A stretch of DNA of 35,502 bases from Candidatus Aminicenantota bacterium (lineage in GTDB: Bacteria; Acidobacteriota; Aminicenantia; Aminicenantales; Aminicenantaceae). The position numbers and the translations under genes were made by a program. Each line of letters opens with the position of its first letter. The first letter of the stretch is position 1. The notes below the pieces were generated by a model that made no database searches, was not told where the DNA came from, and saw nothing but the letters and a program-made list of their open reading frames with translations. The stretch covers positions 1 to 35,502 of the forward strand of contig JAUVXM010000019.1 of the NCBI GenBank assembly GCA_030603565.1. Reading direction: 5' to 3'. Positions 8,479-16,967 of this stretch are shown piece by piece.

Positions 8479-11400
8479 TCAGAACGAGAATCTAAAACCG
8501 AGACGAGCCGTCCAAGTACCAAATTGGGTGGTATTCTTTCCGAATCTGGGATCAGGATCGTGGCTTGCAAGTTGGGAACGCCAATCGAAATTCTTGGTCA
8601 GGATCTCATCGTCAGTGGCACGAATAGTAGATCTGTTGGGTGTGGTATCTTGGCCAATCCAGGTCTTAGTGTTGGTAACATTATCAACGTTGAGGTTGAT
8701 GTTCAGATTGTAGCTGGAGATTTTCAGGTTGTATTCCACATAAAGGTTGGCCCAGGCGGTAAAAGGAAGACGGCCGAGGCTGGCGCGGTTTTCGGGGTAA
8801 ACATTAACATTGTTCAGGGAGAGGCCTTGAGTCAGCGGCTGCCCGCTGCGCCCGAAGCCGACAACTCCTACGGTTAATCCGAATGGGAAGGCATAGGATC
8901 CGTATAATTTGAAATAGTGGGTTCTGTCATGCTGTAAAGGTCCGTCGAGCACATTCCCACTCAGGTCATAGGAGAGGAACCAAAGGTCATAATTCCGTTC
9001 CACGTTGGGCGAGTTCCGGCCTCCTTCATCAGAACTGGACAGACCGGAATAGTTTCCTTCCACCCTGCTCCAGGTGTAATTGACACCACCTTGCCAGTTG
9101 TTGGAAAACCTTTTCTCCAGGGAAAGGTTAACACCATAGTACTCTCTCTTAGCCTTGGGTGTGGGCCAGTACTTGTCGTCGAATCTACCGCCTTGAGCAA
9201 CAGGCAGAGACCAACCGAAACCGGGGTTGTCGTTGTAATACATTTCACCCTGAGGGGTCAAAACGCCGATGTCCTCAATGGTCCGGATCAGGTGTTTCTG
9301 GACGAGACGGAGTGAAAAAGAAAGGTCTTCAGTTAGTTTCTTCTCCGCTCCAAAGGTGATCTCGCGTTGAGCCACAGGTTTCATGTCAGGATTTGTGGTA
9401 TCAAAAGAAGGAATACGCCAGTTCATGGTGCCGACATAGGTGTTGCCGGCTGTCTGGCTGGCTTTGTCATCGATCACACCACTGGCTGCGATCTTGGTCC
9501 AGTCGTAATCATCCCACGCATAATAATCGCTGATCCATTTGAATCCGCCGTAAGCGCCTTCAGCCATGTAGAGCTTCATAACATCGTGGTAGACGGCATA
9601 GTTGGCAAATACTTTCAGGCTGGAATCACCGAAAACATCGTAGATGATACCGAGCCGAGGAGCGATCTTGTCTTTAAAGTCGAATTTGATCGGTACGACG
9701 TCGGCATAATCTGCGTTAAAAGAGGGGATGTACTCACTTTCCGTCCGGAGACCGGCTTGAATAGTCAGCTTGTCCCCGATCGTCCAGCTGTCTTGTAAGT
9801 AAATGGCCCAGTTGTCACTGTGGATATTCCATAGGGAGCCATATTCTTGGCTAAAGCTGCCGCGGATCTGGTAATAGCCGTATTGACCGTGGACCGGTAT
9901 TCCTGTGGCCAGACCGCTGTATGTCCGCCCCGGATACAGATAAACCCGGGGATGGTTGAGAAGTTCGTCCCTGTCTTCATGGAGCCGGGTGTACTGCAGC
10001 CCAAATTTAAAAGCATGCTCTCCACCCAGGTACGCGTAGTAGGTCATGTCGAAGTTTCCGATGATCCGTTCCCTGATGAATTTCTTCATATCATAGTCAC
10101 CCCCAGCCCAATTCCGCCAGCCGCGGTATCTCTGCAGGTCTGGAGGAATCTCCGGCCAGTCGGCGCTGATGTTGCTGTACTGGAATCGATAAACGGTTCC
10201 CGGAGGTATTATCTGCTGGTTGTTCTGGTTCTGGAAAAAGTAGCCTCCGCGTGCGCTGATGAGCAGGTTATTGCCTACGGTGTAGTCTGAAGTAAGGTTG
10301 GCACTGTAGTTGGGATAATTAAAACCTTCTTTGCCCCATTCATAGTCCTCGTTGTCTGTTCCGTAAATGTCGGGTTCAGCTCCCCGGTATTGATAGTAAT
10401 TGTTGACAAAACTGGCTGTGAGCCGCAGTCCGCCTACAGGCTGGGCGGTCAGCTTTACCTGTCCGTTCCAGTTCCACCGGTCGCGGATAAAGTCGGTCCG
10501 GCTGCCATCATCGGGCAGGAAGTATCTGCTCCAGGTGTTTTTGCGGTAGATGGGATTAAAAGAACCGAAGAACCAGAGTTTATCCTTCATGATATAACCG
10601 CCGAGGCTGAGGATGCCCTCCATGCGATAATAACCATCCCGTGAATCATTGATCGAATCCGAATTTCCACCCCATAAGATGTCGTCATCATTGACATACT
10701 CGACTTTGTAATCATCATAGGGATCAAGGCGCAGATAATCCCGGGCCGGGCCCTGCATTAACTTACTGTTGTTGTTGTAATAACCGACGACTTCCCCATG
10801 GAATGCATTTCCTCCCGAGCGGGTGATAACATTGACAACTCCACCCATAGATCCGCCAAATTCCGCGGCGTATCCGGAAGCTTTGACCTGAACTTCATCG
10901 ACCAGCTCAAAAACAGCGCTTTGGGCCTGGGTCCCGATGTGCATATTGGTGGTGTTGGTGCCATCAACATACCACATGTTTTCGGTTCCGGTAGCCCCAT
11001 CGACTGAAAGACCTCCGGTATTGGCTTCATATTGAACACCGGGAATGATTCCGATCAAGCCGGTGAAGTCTCTGCCCTTGGGCAGGCTCATGAAAACATC
11101 TCTGGTGATGGTCTTCCCTTTAACAGTGCTCTTGACATCGATAATAGGGCTCATTCCAATAACCGTGACTTCTTCTTCCAGCGTTGTCGTCTGCATTTTG
11201 ATATTGATGGTGATTGTCTGCTCAAGTTGGAGGAAAATGTCTGTTCTTTTATATGTATTGAATCCAGCCAGTTCATAAGTGAGCGTGTAGGTACCTGAGG
11301 GCAATGCAAACATACGAAATGTTCCGGTTGCATCAGTAATAGCGTCTGCTCCTCCGAGCAGTTTCGGGCTCTCAGCTGATACGGAAACACCCGGCAGCGG

Positions 11401-11511
11401 CATACCCTCTACATCTGTAACTTTTCCTATGATCTTTCCAGTCGGGGTTTGAGCTGCCAGGAATCCGCAGGAGAGAAGCACAATTAATAATAAAATTTTA
11501 AGCCTTTTCAT
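8479..11511 (-). CDS. TonB-dependent receptor, Oar-like, with N-terminal CarboxypepD_reg domain
   Basis: About 1010 residues from the ATG at 11511, which has AAGGAG about 7 bases upstream and begins a clear signal peptide (MKRLKILLLIVLLSCGFLAA). The longer frame from 11577 would bury the signal. The order is a carboxypeptidase-regulatory-like domain (GKIIGKVTDVEGMPLPGVSV), a linker strand (EEEVTVIG), a plug domain (IPGVQYEANTGGLSVDGA, YVDGTNTTN, GGVVNVITRSGGNAFHG) and a long beta-barrel ending in Phe (RLGFRFSF), the usual outer-membrane assembly signal. It would import or bind an unknown substrate at the outer membrane. Its promoter region carries a sigma54-type site and two upstream palindromes that are shared with the receptor at 23881. 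Confidence 0.92.
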   Translation of the reverse strand: MKRLKILLLIVLLSCGFLAAQTPTGKIIGKVTDVEGMPLPGVSVSAESPKLLGGADAITDATGTFRMFALPSGTYTLTYELAGFNTYKRTDIFLQLEQTITINIKMQTTTLEEEVTVIGMSPIIDVKSTVKGKTITRDVFMSLPKGRDFTGLIGIIPGVQYEANTGGLSVDGATGTENMWYVDGTNTTNMHIGTQAQSAVFELVDEVQVKASGYAAEFGGSMGGVVNVITRSGGNAFHGEVVGYYNNNSKLMQGPARDYLRLDPYDDYKVEYVNDDDILWGGNSDSINDSRDGYYRMEGILSLGGYIMKDKLWFFGSFNPIYRKNTWSRYFLPDDGSRTDFIRDRWNWNGQVKLTAQPVGGLRLTASFVNNYYQYRGAEPDIYGTDNEDYEWGKEGFNYPNYSANLTSDYTVGNNLLISARGGYFFQNQNNQQIIPPGTVYRFQYSNISADWPEIPPDLQRYRGWRNWAGGDYDMKKFIRERIIGNFDMTYYAYLGGEHAFKFGLQYTRLHEDRDELLNHPRVYLYPGRTYSGLATGIPVHGQYGYYQIRGSFSQEYGSLWNIHSDNWAIYLQDSWTIGDKLTIQAGLRTESEYIPSFNADYADVVPIKFDFKDKIAPRLGIIYDVFGDSSLKVFANYAVYHDVMKLYMAEGAYGGFKWISDYYAWDDYDWTKIAASGVIDDKASQTAGNTYVGTMNWRIPSFDTTNPDMKPVAQREITFGAEKKLTEDLSFSLRLVQKHLIRTIEDIGVLTPQGEMYYNDNPGFGWSLPVAQGGRFDDKYWPTPKAKREYYGVNLSLEKRFSNNWQGGVNYTWSRVEGNYSGLSSSDEGGRNSPNVERNYDLWFLSYDLSGNVLDGPLQHDRTHYFKLYGSYAFPFGLTVGVVGFGRSGQPLTQGLSLNNVNVYPENRASLGRLPFTAWANLYVEYNLKISSYNLNINLNVDNVTNTKTWIGQDTTPNRSTIRATDDEILTKNFDWRSQLASHDPDPRFGKNTTQFGTWTARLGFRFSF

Positions 11512-11608
11512 ACGTTTTCTCCTTCTCCCGATCATATCCCGGATTTGGGATTGATCGGGATAAAATGTTCCGCTCAAATAGAATCTTAAACGGAATAACT
11601 CCCTCCAA

Positions 11609-11627
11609 GGAGTGTTGTAAACACTCC
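11609..11627 (-). promoter_or_regulatory. Perfect hairpin in the receptor 5' untranslated leader
   Basis: GGAGTGTT (11609-11616) and AACACTCC (11620-11627) form an 8-bp perfect stem with a 3-base loop, about 100 bases before the start codon. On the transcribed strand no T run follows, so it is not a simple terminator. It may affect mRNA stability or be a regulator site. Confidence 0.45.
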
Positions 11628-11769
11628 AACCAATTTAAATTTTAATAGATTTTTTTTCCCTTTCGACACCTCCCTTTGTAGGTGGATGAAAAGTATTTTT
11701 GTAATATATATTTCCCTTAATCCCATTTGTAAATCATCCATCCACAATTATACTCTTATTTAATTTACA

Positions 11770-11786
11770 TGCAAAATATATGCCAA
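11770..11786 (-). promoter_or_regulatory. Sigma54-type (-24/-12) promoter of the first TonB receptor
   Basis: Read on the minus strand the site is TTGGCATATATTTTGCA. GG and GC are separated by exactly 10 bases, as in the TGGCAC-N5-TTGCW consensus. Transcription should start near 11759, giving a leader of about 250 bases. The matching site upstream of the second receptor is TTGGCATGTATTTCGCA. Confidence 0.7.
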
Positions 11787-11849
11787 GATGACAAACGATG
11801 CAACTTCTTTATTATCAGTAGATTTGCTTCTCCTAAACAATATAAAATA

Positions 11850-11882
11850 TCCAATATATTGGATTTAATCCAATATATTGGA
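11850..11882. promoter_or_regulatory. Paired palindromes, candidate enhancer-binding-protein sites
   Basis: TCCAATATATTGGA occurs at 11850-11863 and again at 11869-11882, a 19-bp period with identical perfect palindromes. Their centres lie about 72 and 91 bp upstream of the GG of the sigma54-type promoter at 11770-11786. Similar sites at 23628-23658 stand at about 72 and 89 bp from the second receptor's promoter. Confidence 0.65.
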
Positions 11883-11899
11883 TTTAATTAGAATACAGG

Positions 11900-12328
11900 A
11901 TGATTGATTTGGCTGAAGAAAAGTTTAACCAAATCATTTCTCAAAATCCGGAAGTTGAGATTCCCAGTATCTATCAGATGGCTTTTCAGATTGAGAAAAG
12001 CAAGAGAAATACTAAGGCAGCCATCAACACCCTTCAGAAAGCGATCACCACGTTCCCGAATCACGAATCCCTTAAAATAAGATTAGCCCGCGAGTTTTTT
12101 AACACGGGTAAATTGCCTGAAAGCGAGGAATTATGCCGTCAAATATTAGAGCGAAATGACCAGATGACCCATGCCCACATTTTACTGGGAAATGTGAATC
12201 TCCGCTTAAACAAGATAAAAGCGAAATCAAAGAATAAATCAAAGCTATTTATTCTCTGCCAACTGTACATCCACCCAACGCGTGTACTTGGGTGGATTGC
12301 GGACAGAGCGCGCGGAAACACCTTTTGA
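11900..12328 (+). pseudogene. TPR fragment, probably a gene remnant
   Basis: The 142-codon frame has recognisable TPR-like helices for its first 105 residues (NTKAAINTLQKAITTFPNHES, then FFNTGKLPESEELCRQILERN). It then runs into a lysine-rich stretch and continues antisense over the 3' end of the neighbouring gene at 12245-13045, where the residues no longer look like protein. There is no signal peptide, and the ATG has only a poor ribosome site (ACAGG). The TPR motif resembles the C-terminal parts of the sulfatase-fold and GWxTD proteins nearby, so this is most simply a broken-off end of such a gene. A small functional cytoplasmic TPR protein cannot be excluded. Confidence 0.5.
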
Positions 12329-13045
12329 CTGTCCAAATCTTGACTCGGAATTGGCCGTTCTTTGAAGCTTCCTTGTTCTATATTCCTCGGTCATGCCTCC
12401 CCATTCAAAACCAACCTTAATGACATCACCAGGCTCAGCTCCAACTCCGGACGCAAATTCCGACATCCTCTGAAGAGGAATGGCAAATTCATAAGCAAGG
12501 CCCTTACCTTGACTCTTTGTCCTAAAGATAGCCTCTTTTACTTCACCTTCTGCCGCTGGTTGGGTGGCGTTCTTTTTCTGCTTATTTTGAATATCGGCCT
12601 GATAAAATATATAAGAGGGACTTGCCAGAATTTTATTTTTATCTGCTTCGGAAAGCGGCCCTTGCTGCTTCTCGAGATAAGCCACATAATCGGCAGCCGG
12701 AACCATTTTTTGGAGAAAATTTATTCCATAATTCTTTTTCTTATTTCCTTCCGGGTTGAACCATATGGTCAAACCGGAGGATTGGATCGAGCTTAAATAC
12801 TTTCGGTCCTTGAGGACAAAAAGAATAAAAAGAGTTTCCCCATCATTCCGGAAAGCACATTCGGTTTTAACCTTTTTATCAAAGTAGAGCTCAACCTCGG
12901 CCCAGTCTTGGGGGGAACCATCGATGTTCAGGGGAGAGGTCAGTTTGTGACTGTTGATGAGATCTTCTTTGGAAAAAACATGGGCGGAGAATACCATTAT
13001 CAAAAATAATAAGAGGAAAATTTTTACATATATTGTTCTATTCAT
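12245..13045 (-). CDS. Exported CBM9/DOMON-like protein
   Basis: 266 residues. AAGGAG about 9 bases before the ATG and a signal peptide (KIFLLLFLIMVFSAHVFS) support the start. The mature part opens with SPLNIDGSPQDWAEVELYFDKK and continues with a beta-sandwich pattern (GETLFILFVLKDRKYL, then LTIWFNPEG). This is the arrangement of family-9-like carbohydrate-binding or DOMON-type domains, where 'IDG...DW' begins the fold. The rest (EYRTRKLQR) is unassigned. It is probably a periplasmic or surface ligand-binding protein. A possible promoter lies at 13070-13098. Confidence 0.65.
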   Translation of the reverse strand: MNRTIYVKIFLLLFLIMVFSAHVFSKEDLINSHKLTSPLNIDGSPQDWAEVELYFDKKVKTECAFRNDGETLFILFVLKDRKYLSSIQSSGLTIWFNPEGNKKKNYGINFLQKMVPAADYVAYLEKQQGPLSEADKNKILASPSYIFYQADIQNKQKKNATQPAAEGEVKEAIFRTKSQGKGLAYEFAIPLQRMSEFASGVGAEPGDVIKVGFEWGGMTEEYRTRKLQRTANSESRFGQSKGVSARSVRNPPKYTRWVDVQLAENK

Positions 13046-13069
13046 TATAAACGACTCCTTATGCTTAAT

Positions 13070-13098
13070 AATTTACAATAGAAGCGAGGGGGAATCAA
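13070..13098 (-). promoter_or_regulatory. Possible sigma70 promoter for the CBM9-like gene
   Basis: On the minus strand, TTGATT (13098-13093) and TAAATT (13075-13070) are separated by 17 bases, 25 bases from the start codon. Confidence 0.35.
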
Positions 13099-13139
13099 GA
13101 AAAATCAGGCCGGAAAAATTCATTGAGCACAACAAATGA

Positions 13140-13153
13140 GGGGGGGGGGGGGG
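13140..13153 (+). repeat. G14 homopolymer tract
   Basis: Fourteen consecutive G residues lie between the FadL-like gene and the CBM9-like gene, about 42 bases upstream of the latter's possible -35. Such tracts are prone to length change in replication and sequencing. Confidence 0.9.
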
Positions 13154-13201
13154 CTGTGTACCCCGCTCTGCAACCAGATTATTGTTTTCATGGGGAGATA
13201 T

Positions 13202-14584
13202 TTAAAAAACAAATCCAACACCCAAACCGATAACCAAACGATCCGTGTCAAAGGTGAATTCATATCCCGGTAATGACGAAGTTTCATCTTTGGAAAACAT
13301 GTACTGAACAAAAATATCAAAGGAAAAGTCATTCAATTTTGTATCATCCCAAATGGAAAACAAGGGACCGGCATAACCAAAGCCCAGGGAGATCAAATTT
13401 TTGTCCAGATCCGGGATAATAGGATGGATGGCATTATCTTTAACAGCACTGGGATGACTGGCGTATCCCGCCCTGAATAACACCTCATTACTTAAATGGA
13501 ATTCCATCCCGAATTTTATGTTCCAGGTATCTTTCCAACTCAGATCAGCGCTTTGTATGGCATAATCGGGAGTTATGCCAAAAAAATCAGCATACCCCTC
13601 CATAAACTCAGGGCTAAGGTCTCCGCCGCTTTTATCTGCTTGAAACTCCCATTTCATGGCCTCACTCCACTGGGTCCATTGTAAGTCAAGCAGCAGGGTT
13701 AACCTGTCCATAGGCATTAACATTATTCCCACGACAATTTCTCTTGGGAGGGAAGTCTTGAATGTTATATCTTGAACTTTATAGAAACTTCGCATGAGCT
13801 TATACATGGAAACCAACCTGCCATCCGGACCCGGAACGGATATGGAAGAGATATTTAAAAAGGGCTCATGGAATGTATTAGATCCTGTGGAATTAAAATT
13901 AACCTTATGCTGATATTTGCCGCCAATCTGAAGCCTTTTGCCAATTTTCCACATAAGTCCGGAAACAAATCCAATCCCAGTTCCCTGGGTATGGTGACGG
14001 CTGTCCATATAAAGCGGTATATTGCTTTGTGAAAATGACTCATGTTGGAAATCTATATTATGGCTCCATTCAGCCCGGGAAAGAATCACATCCATACCAA
14101 CACCCAGGGCCAGTCCCGGCAGAAGCTTCACAGCCAGAGCCGAACGGAGATAAATAGAGGCAAAGCGGGATGAAACACAAATGCGATTCCCCGGCCAATC
14201 CCCGTTCCATTCTGTATCGGTGGAATAGGGCGTGAACCGGCCAAAGCCGAAGGTGATGTCTTTTAAAGGGCTCCATGCTATATAGTGCAATCCCTGAATT
14301 TGCATGGGATTACTCATGAAACTGGTTTCTGTATACGGGGAGAAAGCTGAGGCTTTCAGAGTACCGTATTGAATATTGGTTTTAATCCTGAATCCGTCCA
14401 GAAAAGCAAGTCCTGCCGGATTATAACTTATGGCAGAGGCATCATCCGCTTTGGCCGTAAATGCCCCAGCTAAGGCCGCTGCCCTGGCTCCCATCTCATA
14501 TATGGCAAATCCGGTAGCGCTGAGCTGCCGGGCACTAGTTAAGATAATAAGCGTGACAATGTACAAAGAAATCTTTTTCTTCAT
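13202..14584 (-). CDS. FadL/OmpP1/TodX-type outer membrane transporter
   Basis: 460 residues with a signal peptide. The mature N terminus is the family hallmark: TGFAIYEMGARAAALAGAF, then ADDASAISYNPAGLAFL. The 'NPAGLA' hatch region is diagnostic of FadL-type porins, which carry hydrophobic molecules such as fatty acids or aromatics across the outer membrane. The barrel runs to the C terminus and ends with Phe (GLGVGFVF). The start has AAGGAG about 9 bases upstream. The length is normal for the family (about 420-460). A divergent promoter pair at 14629-14705 separates it from the next gene. The actual substrate cannot be told from sequence. Confidence 0.88.
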   Translation of the reverse strand: MKKKISLYIVTLIILTSARQLSATGFAIYEMGARAAALAGAFTAKADDASAISYNPAGLAFLDGFRIKTNIQYGTLKASAFSPYTETSFMSNPMQIQGLHYIAWSPLKDITFGFGRFTPYSTDTEWNGDWPGNRICVSSRFASIYLRSALAVKLLPGLALGVGMDVILSRAEWSHNIDFQHESFSQSNIPLYMDSRHHTQGTGIGFVSGLMWKIGKRLQIGGKYQHKVNFNSTGSNTFHEPFLNISSISVPGPDGRLVSMYKLMRSFYKVQDITFKTSLPREIVVGIMLMPMDRLTLLLDLQWTQWSEAMKWEFQADKSGGDLSPEFMEGYADFFGITPDYAIQSADLSWKDTWNIKFGMEFHLSNEVLFRAGYASHPSAVKDNAIHPIIPDLDKNLISLGFGYAGPLFSIWDDTKLNDFSFDIFVQYMFSKDETSSLPGYEFTFDTDRLVIGLGVGFVF

Positions 14585-14628
14585 GAAATTTTCTCCTTAA
14601 GAGAACATCACCCTAACCTATCCTGCAA

Positions 14629-14657
14629 AATATAGGGAGTGTTTCTTTGAAAGTCAA
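14629..14657 (-). promoter_or_regulatory. Sigma70-type promoter of the FadL-like gene
   Basis: On the minus strand TTGACT (14657-14652), a 17-base spacer and TATATT (14634-14629). The -35 overlaps one arm of the inverted repeat at 14654-14686. Confidence 0.55.
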
Positions 14658-14686
14658 CTCCTTTTTATCACTTTGATTGGAGTTGA
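14654..14686. promoter_or_regulatory. Inverted repeat spanning two divergent -35 regions
   Basis: TCAACTCC (14654-14661) and GGAGTTGA (14679-14686) are perfect 8-bp arms 17 bases apart. Each arm overlaps the -35 region of one of the divergent promoters, so a regulator bound here could control both genes. Confidence 0.45.
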
Positions 14687-14705
14687 GCATTAAAAATGCT
14701 ATAAT
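14677..14705 (+). promoter_or_regulatory. Sigma70-like promoter of the exported protein gene at 14768
   Basis: TTGGAG (14677-14682), a 17-base spacer and a perfect TATAAT (14700-14705). Confidence 0.5.
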
Positions 14706-14767
14706 AAATCAAGCTCTTAATATCGCTATGAGTTCTTTATACTAATCACTAAAAACGGGAGGGATAC

Positions 14768-15331
14768 ATGAGAAAATCTGGAATCAGAAATCGTATTTTT
14801 TTCTCATTCGTGGGGGTCTGTTTGATCCTGGCAATTCCCTTATCTGCTACAGAGGAATTCAGGGCAAAGCTCCTTAATAAGGCCGGCCTGTTCTCGGAAA
14901 GAATGATCAATATTAGAATCAAAATTGAGAGTTATACCACCCCGGATGAAATAAAAGAGCTGCAAAAGATCATTGCCGAGGAGGGGTCTTTGGCTTTTAT
15001 GAATACTTTTCGAAAAATCAATAAAGGGGCTATCAATTTCTTAAGCGCCCGCGGTCTTAACCTGCGTATCCTTGCTGCTGTCACCAATCCGACAGAAAAA
15101 GGCAGAGAGATCATGCTTGTTACGGAAAGACAAAGCTGGGACACAGAAACAACTATCAGAATAGACAGCCACTATCTTTATATGGTGATGGTTTTGAATA
15201 TTGACGAAAAAGGGAAAGGAAATGGAAAATTATATAAGGGCGCTGAGTTCAGTCTGGGCGGTAAGAAACTCCTGGAAATAACCGATGCCCATCCTCCCAT
15301 GCCTCTCCATGGTGTCCGCCAAAGGAAATAA
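14768..15331 (+). CDS. Exported protein of unknown function
   Basis: 187 residues. GGGAGGG ends 5 bases before the ATG. Residues 1-26 form a signal peptide (RIFFSFVGVCLILAIPLSA). The mature protein is a mixed alpha/beta chain with a helical part (TPDEIKELQKIIAEEG, FMNTFRKINKGAINFL) followed by strands (LRILAAVTNPTEKGREIMLVTER, then YLYMVMVLNIDEKGKG). The last section alternates G and K and ends in a basic tail. I do not recognise the family. The gene ends 7 bases from the convergent GWxTD gene and shares a divergent control region with the FadL-like transporter. Confidence 0.7.
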   Translation: MRKSGIRNRIFFSFVGVCLILAIPLSATEEFRAKLLNKAGLFSERMINIRIKIESYTTPDEIKELQKIIAEEGSLAFMNTFRKINKGAINFLSARGLNLRILAAVTNPTEKGREIMLVTERQSWDTETTIRIDSHYLYMVMVLNIDEKGKGNGKLYKGAEFSLGGKKLLEITDAHPPMPLHGVRQRK

Positions 15332-15338
15332 TTCAGGT

Positions 15339-16703
15339 TTAATTCTTTTCTTTTAAGTTTTTGATAAGTTTCTTTATTTTTTCCTGGTGCGGATTTGTAT
15401 CCAGAGATTTCTTCCATGCTTGCAAAGCCTGTTCCGTCTCGCCTAATTGTAAATAGCACTCGCCCATGGCATTTAAAATCAGGGTGATATTCCCTTTAAG
15501 TCTCAGGGCTCTTTGATAATAAGAAATGGCCTCTCCAAACTCGCCTATTTCCTGAGAAGCATTCCCCAGGCTGTAAAAGAGCCCAAAATCTTCTTGTTTG
15601 GCTTCCACAAAAGGGATAAGGATTTCTTTTACTCGTTGGAAATCTTTTAAAATCAATAGAACCCGGGCATAACTTAAAGCATAATCCAGCGCATCCGGTT
15701 TTCTGGCATAAGCATCTGCCAGTTCCATTTGAGCCTTTTGCAGCTCTCCCTTATTCAAATATTGAACCCCTATGATATAGGCATAATAGGGATCATCAGC
15801 CGGGGGACTGGTTTGGGCCACCACCCATGACCCGGGAACAGGTTCTGTTATGATGGAAAATCTCTCGGTTTCTGAGAAATATTCCTCCCCTTTTTTGTCG
15901 AGAAGTGACACTTTAACCGTATATTCTCCGGGTTTAAGTTTCTCCAGGGGGATTTCTTCGAGAAAATCCCGGTCACTATTATATTCGCTGATGTTCTTGA
16001 AAATCGTCTGTAAGGTTCGTTCCTCTTGGGAAAAGGAAAATTCCAAGATTCCGGCCTGCTTCAAATTATGATTTAAACCATAGATCTGAAGGAAGAGAAA
16101 TAAACTGTCTTCTTTCTGAAAGATGTTATTAACGGAAGGATAGATCTGAAGCTTACCTAACTGAAAGGCCCTGCTTTCCTGACTCTTGGGTAAATCTCGG
16201 CTGACCTTCCTGGCTAAAACCAACGCGCTCATGTGCAGATCTTTTCCCTCAGGTATAGATATTTTTTTCTCCACACCGGAATAATACCAGATCTCTATGG
16301 GATGAACATCCGGATCCATATATTTTTCCACATAGGAAGGAGTGCCGAGTTTGATATAAAACCTCCCCCTATCCGTACGCCACCCCTTAAAAGGTGTGCC
16401 TCGCCCGAATTTTTTATTTGCGAATTCAATTCTGCGAAAGTGCTCCTCTTTGAATTCATTCCGGGGTGTGCCTGGGGTAGGATCCCGCTGCCGCCAGAAT
16501 TCTTCCATAAAAAGATCTCTGTCCCGGTCTATTTCCAATTTGGAAAAAACCTCTTTTTCAACCGGGGTAATAATGTAGATGACCTCATCCTTGAGCCAGT
16601 TTTCGTATTTTTTAGCCAATTTGGGTTTTTCTTTTGAAAAGGAGGCCAAAGGCAAGAAAACAAGAACCGTGACGAGAATGCTTATTAAACCTGACCTATT
16701 CAT
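15339..16703 (-). CDS. Exported GWxTD-domain protein with C-terminal TPRs; start codon inside a repeat element
   Basis: 454 residues if translation starts at 16703. The protein has the full signature GWRTD (107-111), followed by RGRFYIKLG, plus VIYIITPVEKEVF and FWRQRDPTPGTPRNEF. About three TPR units lie in the last 130 residues. The signal peptide (LISILVTVLVFLPLASF) follows immediately. The first codons (Met-Asn-Arg-Ser-Gly) are spelled by the terminal repeat of the element at 16690-16941, and no other ATG lies nearby downstream. The frame stays open upstream into the element. An alternative ATG at 16814 has GGAGAG 8 bases before it and would add a basic 37-residue leader. The insertion has therefore replaced the native translation start. 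Confidence 0.8.
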   Translation of the reverse strand: MNRSGLISILVTVLVFLPLASFSKEKPKLAKKYENWLKDEVIYIITPVEKEVFSKLEIDRDRDLFMEEFWRQRDPTPGTPRNEFKEEHFRRIEFANKKFGRGTPFKGWRTDRGRFYIKLGTPSYVEKYMDPDVHPIEIWYYSGVEKKISIPEGKDLHMSALVLARKVSRDLPKSQESRAFQLGKLQIYPSVNNIFQKEDSLFLFLQIYGLNHNLKQAGILEFSFSQEERTLQTIFKNISEYNSDRDFLEEIPLEKLKPGEYTVKVSLLDKKGEEYFSETERFSIITEPVPGSWVVAQTSPPADDPYYAYIIGVQYLNKGELQKAQMELADAYARKPDALDYALSYARVLLILKDFQRVKEILIPFVEAKQEDFGLFYSLGNASQEIGEFGEAISYYQRALRLKGNITLILNAMGECYLQLGETEQALQAWKKSLDTNPHQEKIKKLIKNLKEKN

Positions 16704-16941
16704 AAAAAATGGCGATGTTTTTATTATTATTTTCCTTGCAATGATATGCAAGATTTTTTCAAAAATGATTATTGAAACTTTTTTATTGTTTTTATTTTTA
16801 ATTTTAATCGCCATTTTTTTACTCTCCGAGCGAGCCGATCTCACAGCACCTGCTTCGTTACAGGGCACTTGCGGTGAAGTACCACAGCTTCATACCCTGT
16901 GCCTCGCATCTGCAGCAACCTCGACTCGTGAATAATCCAGG
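16690..16941 (-). mobile_element. 252-bp MITE-like element (copy B)
   Basis: Ends are CCTGACCTATTCAT on the left and GAATAATCCAGG on the right, flanked by TTAAA and TTAA. Read on the minus strand, the first 130 bases match copy A at 34119-34371 without evident gaps, as do the last 25 or so. The AT-rich middle differs. Inner arms ATGGCGAT and ATCGCCAT form a second inverted repeat, and CTTGCA/TGCAAG followed by six T makes a weak hairpin inside. It encodes no plausible transposase, so it would be mobilised in trans. Confidence 0.75.
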
Positions 16942-16967
16942 TTAAATATTTCAGCTTCATTTTACTT

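Larger units (their letters stand above)
11512..11899. other. Intergenic control region of the first TonB receptor
   Basis: This stretch of about 390 bases holds the receptor's roughly 250-base leader (hairpin at 11609-11627, and distant complementary arms GTGGATG at 11682-11688 and CATCCAC at 11739-11745), the sigma54-type promoter at 11770-11786 and the paired palindromes at 11850-11882. No coding sequence is evident. Confidence 0.6.

Noticed and set aside
8524..11298. Several long plus-strand frames opposite the first TonB receptor
   Set aside because: They are shadows of a long, well-supported receptor gene on the other strand and contain no domain signal.
16579..16935. 118-codon frame running through repeat copy B, and its counterpart in copy A (34125-34352)
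   Set aside because: Both share a C-terminal peptide, but differences between copies are mostly amino-acid changing and there is no ribosome site; treated as part of the element.
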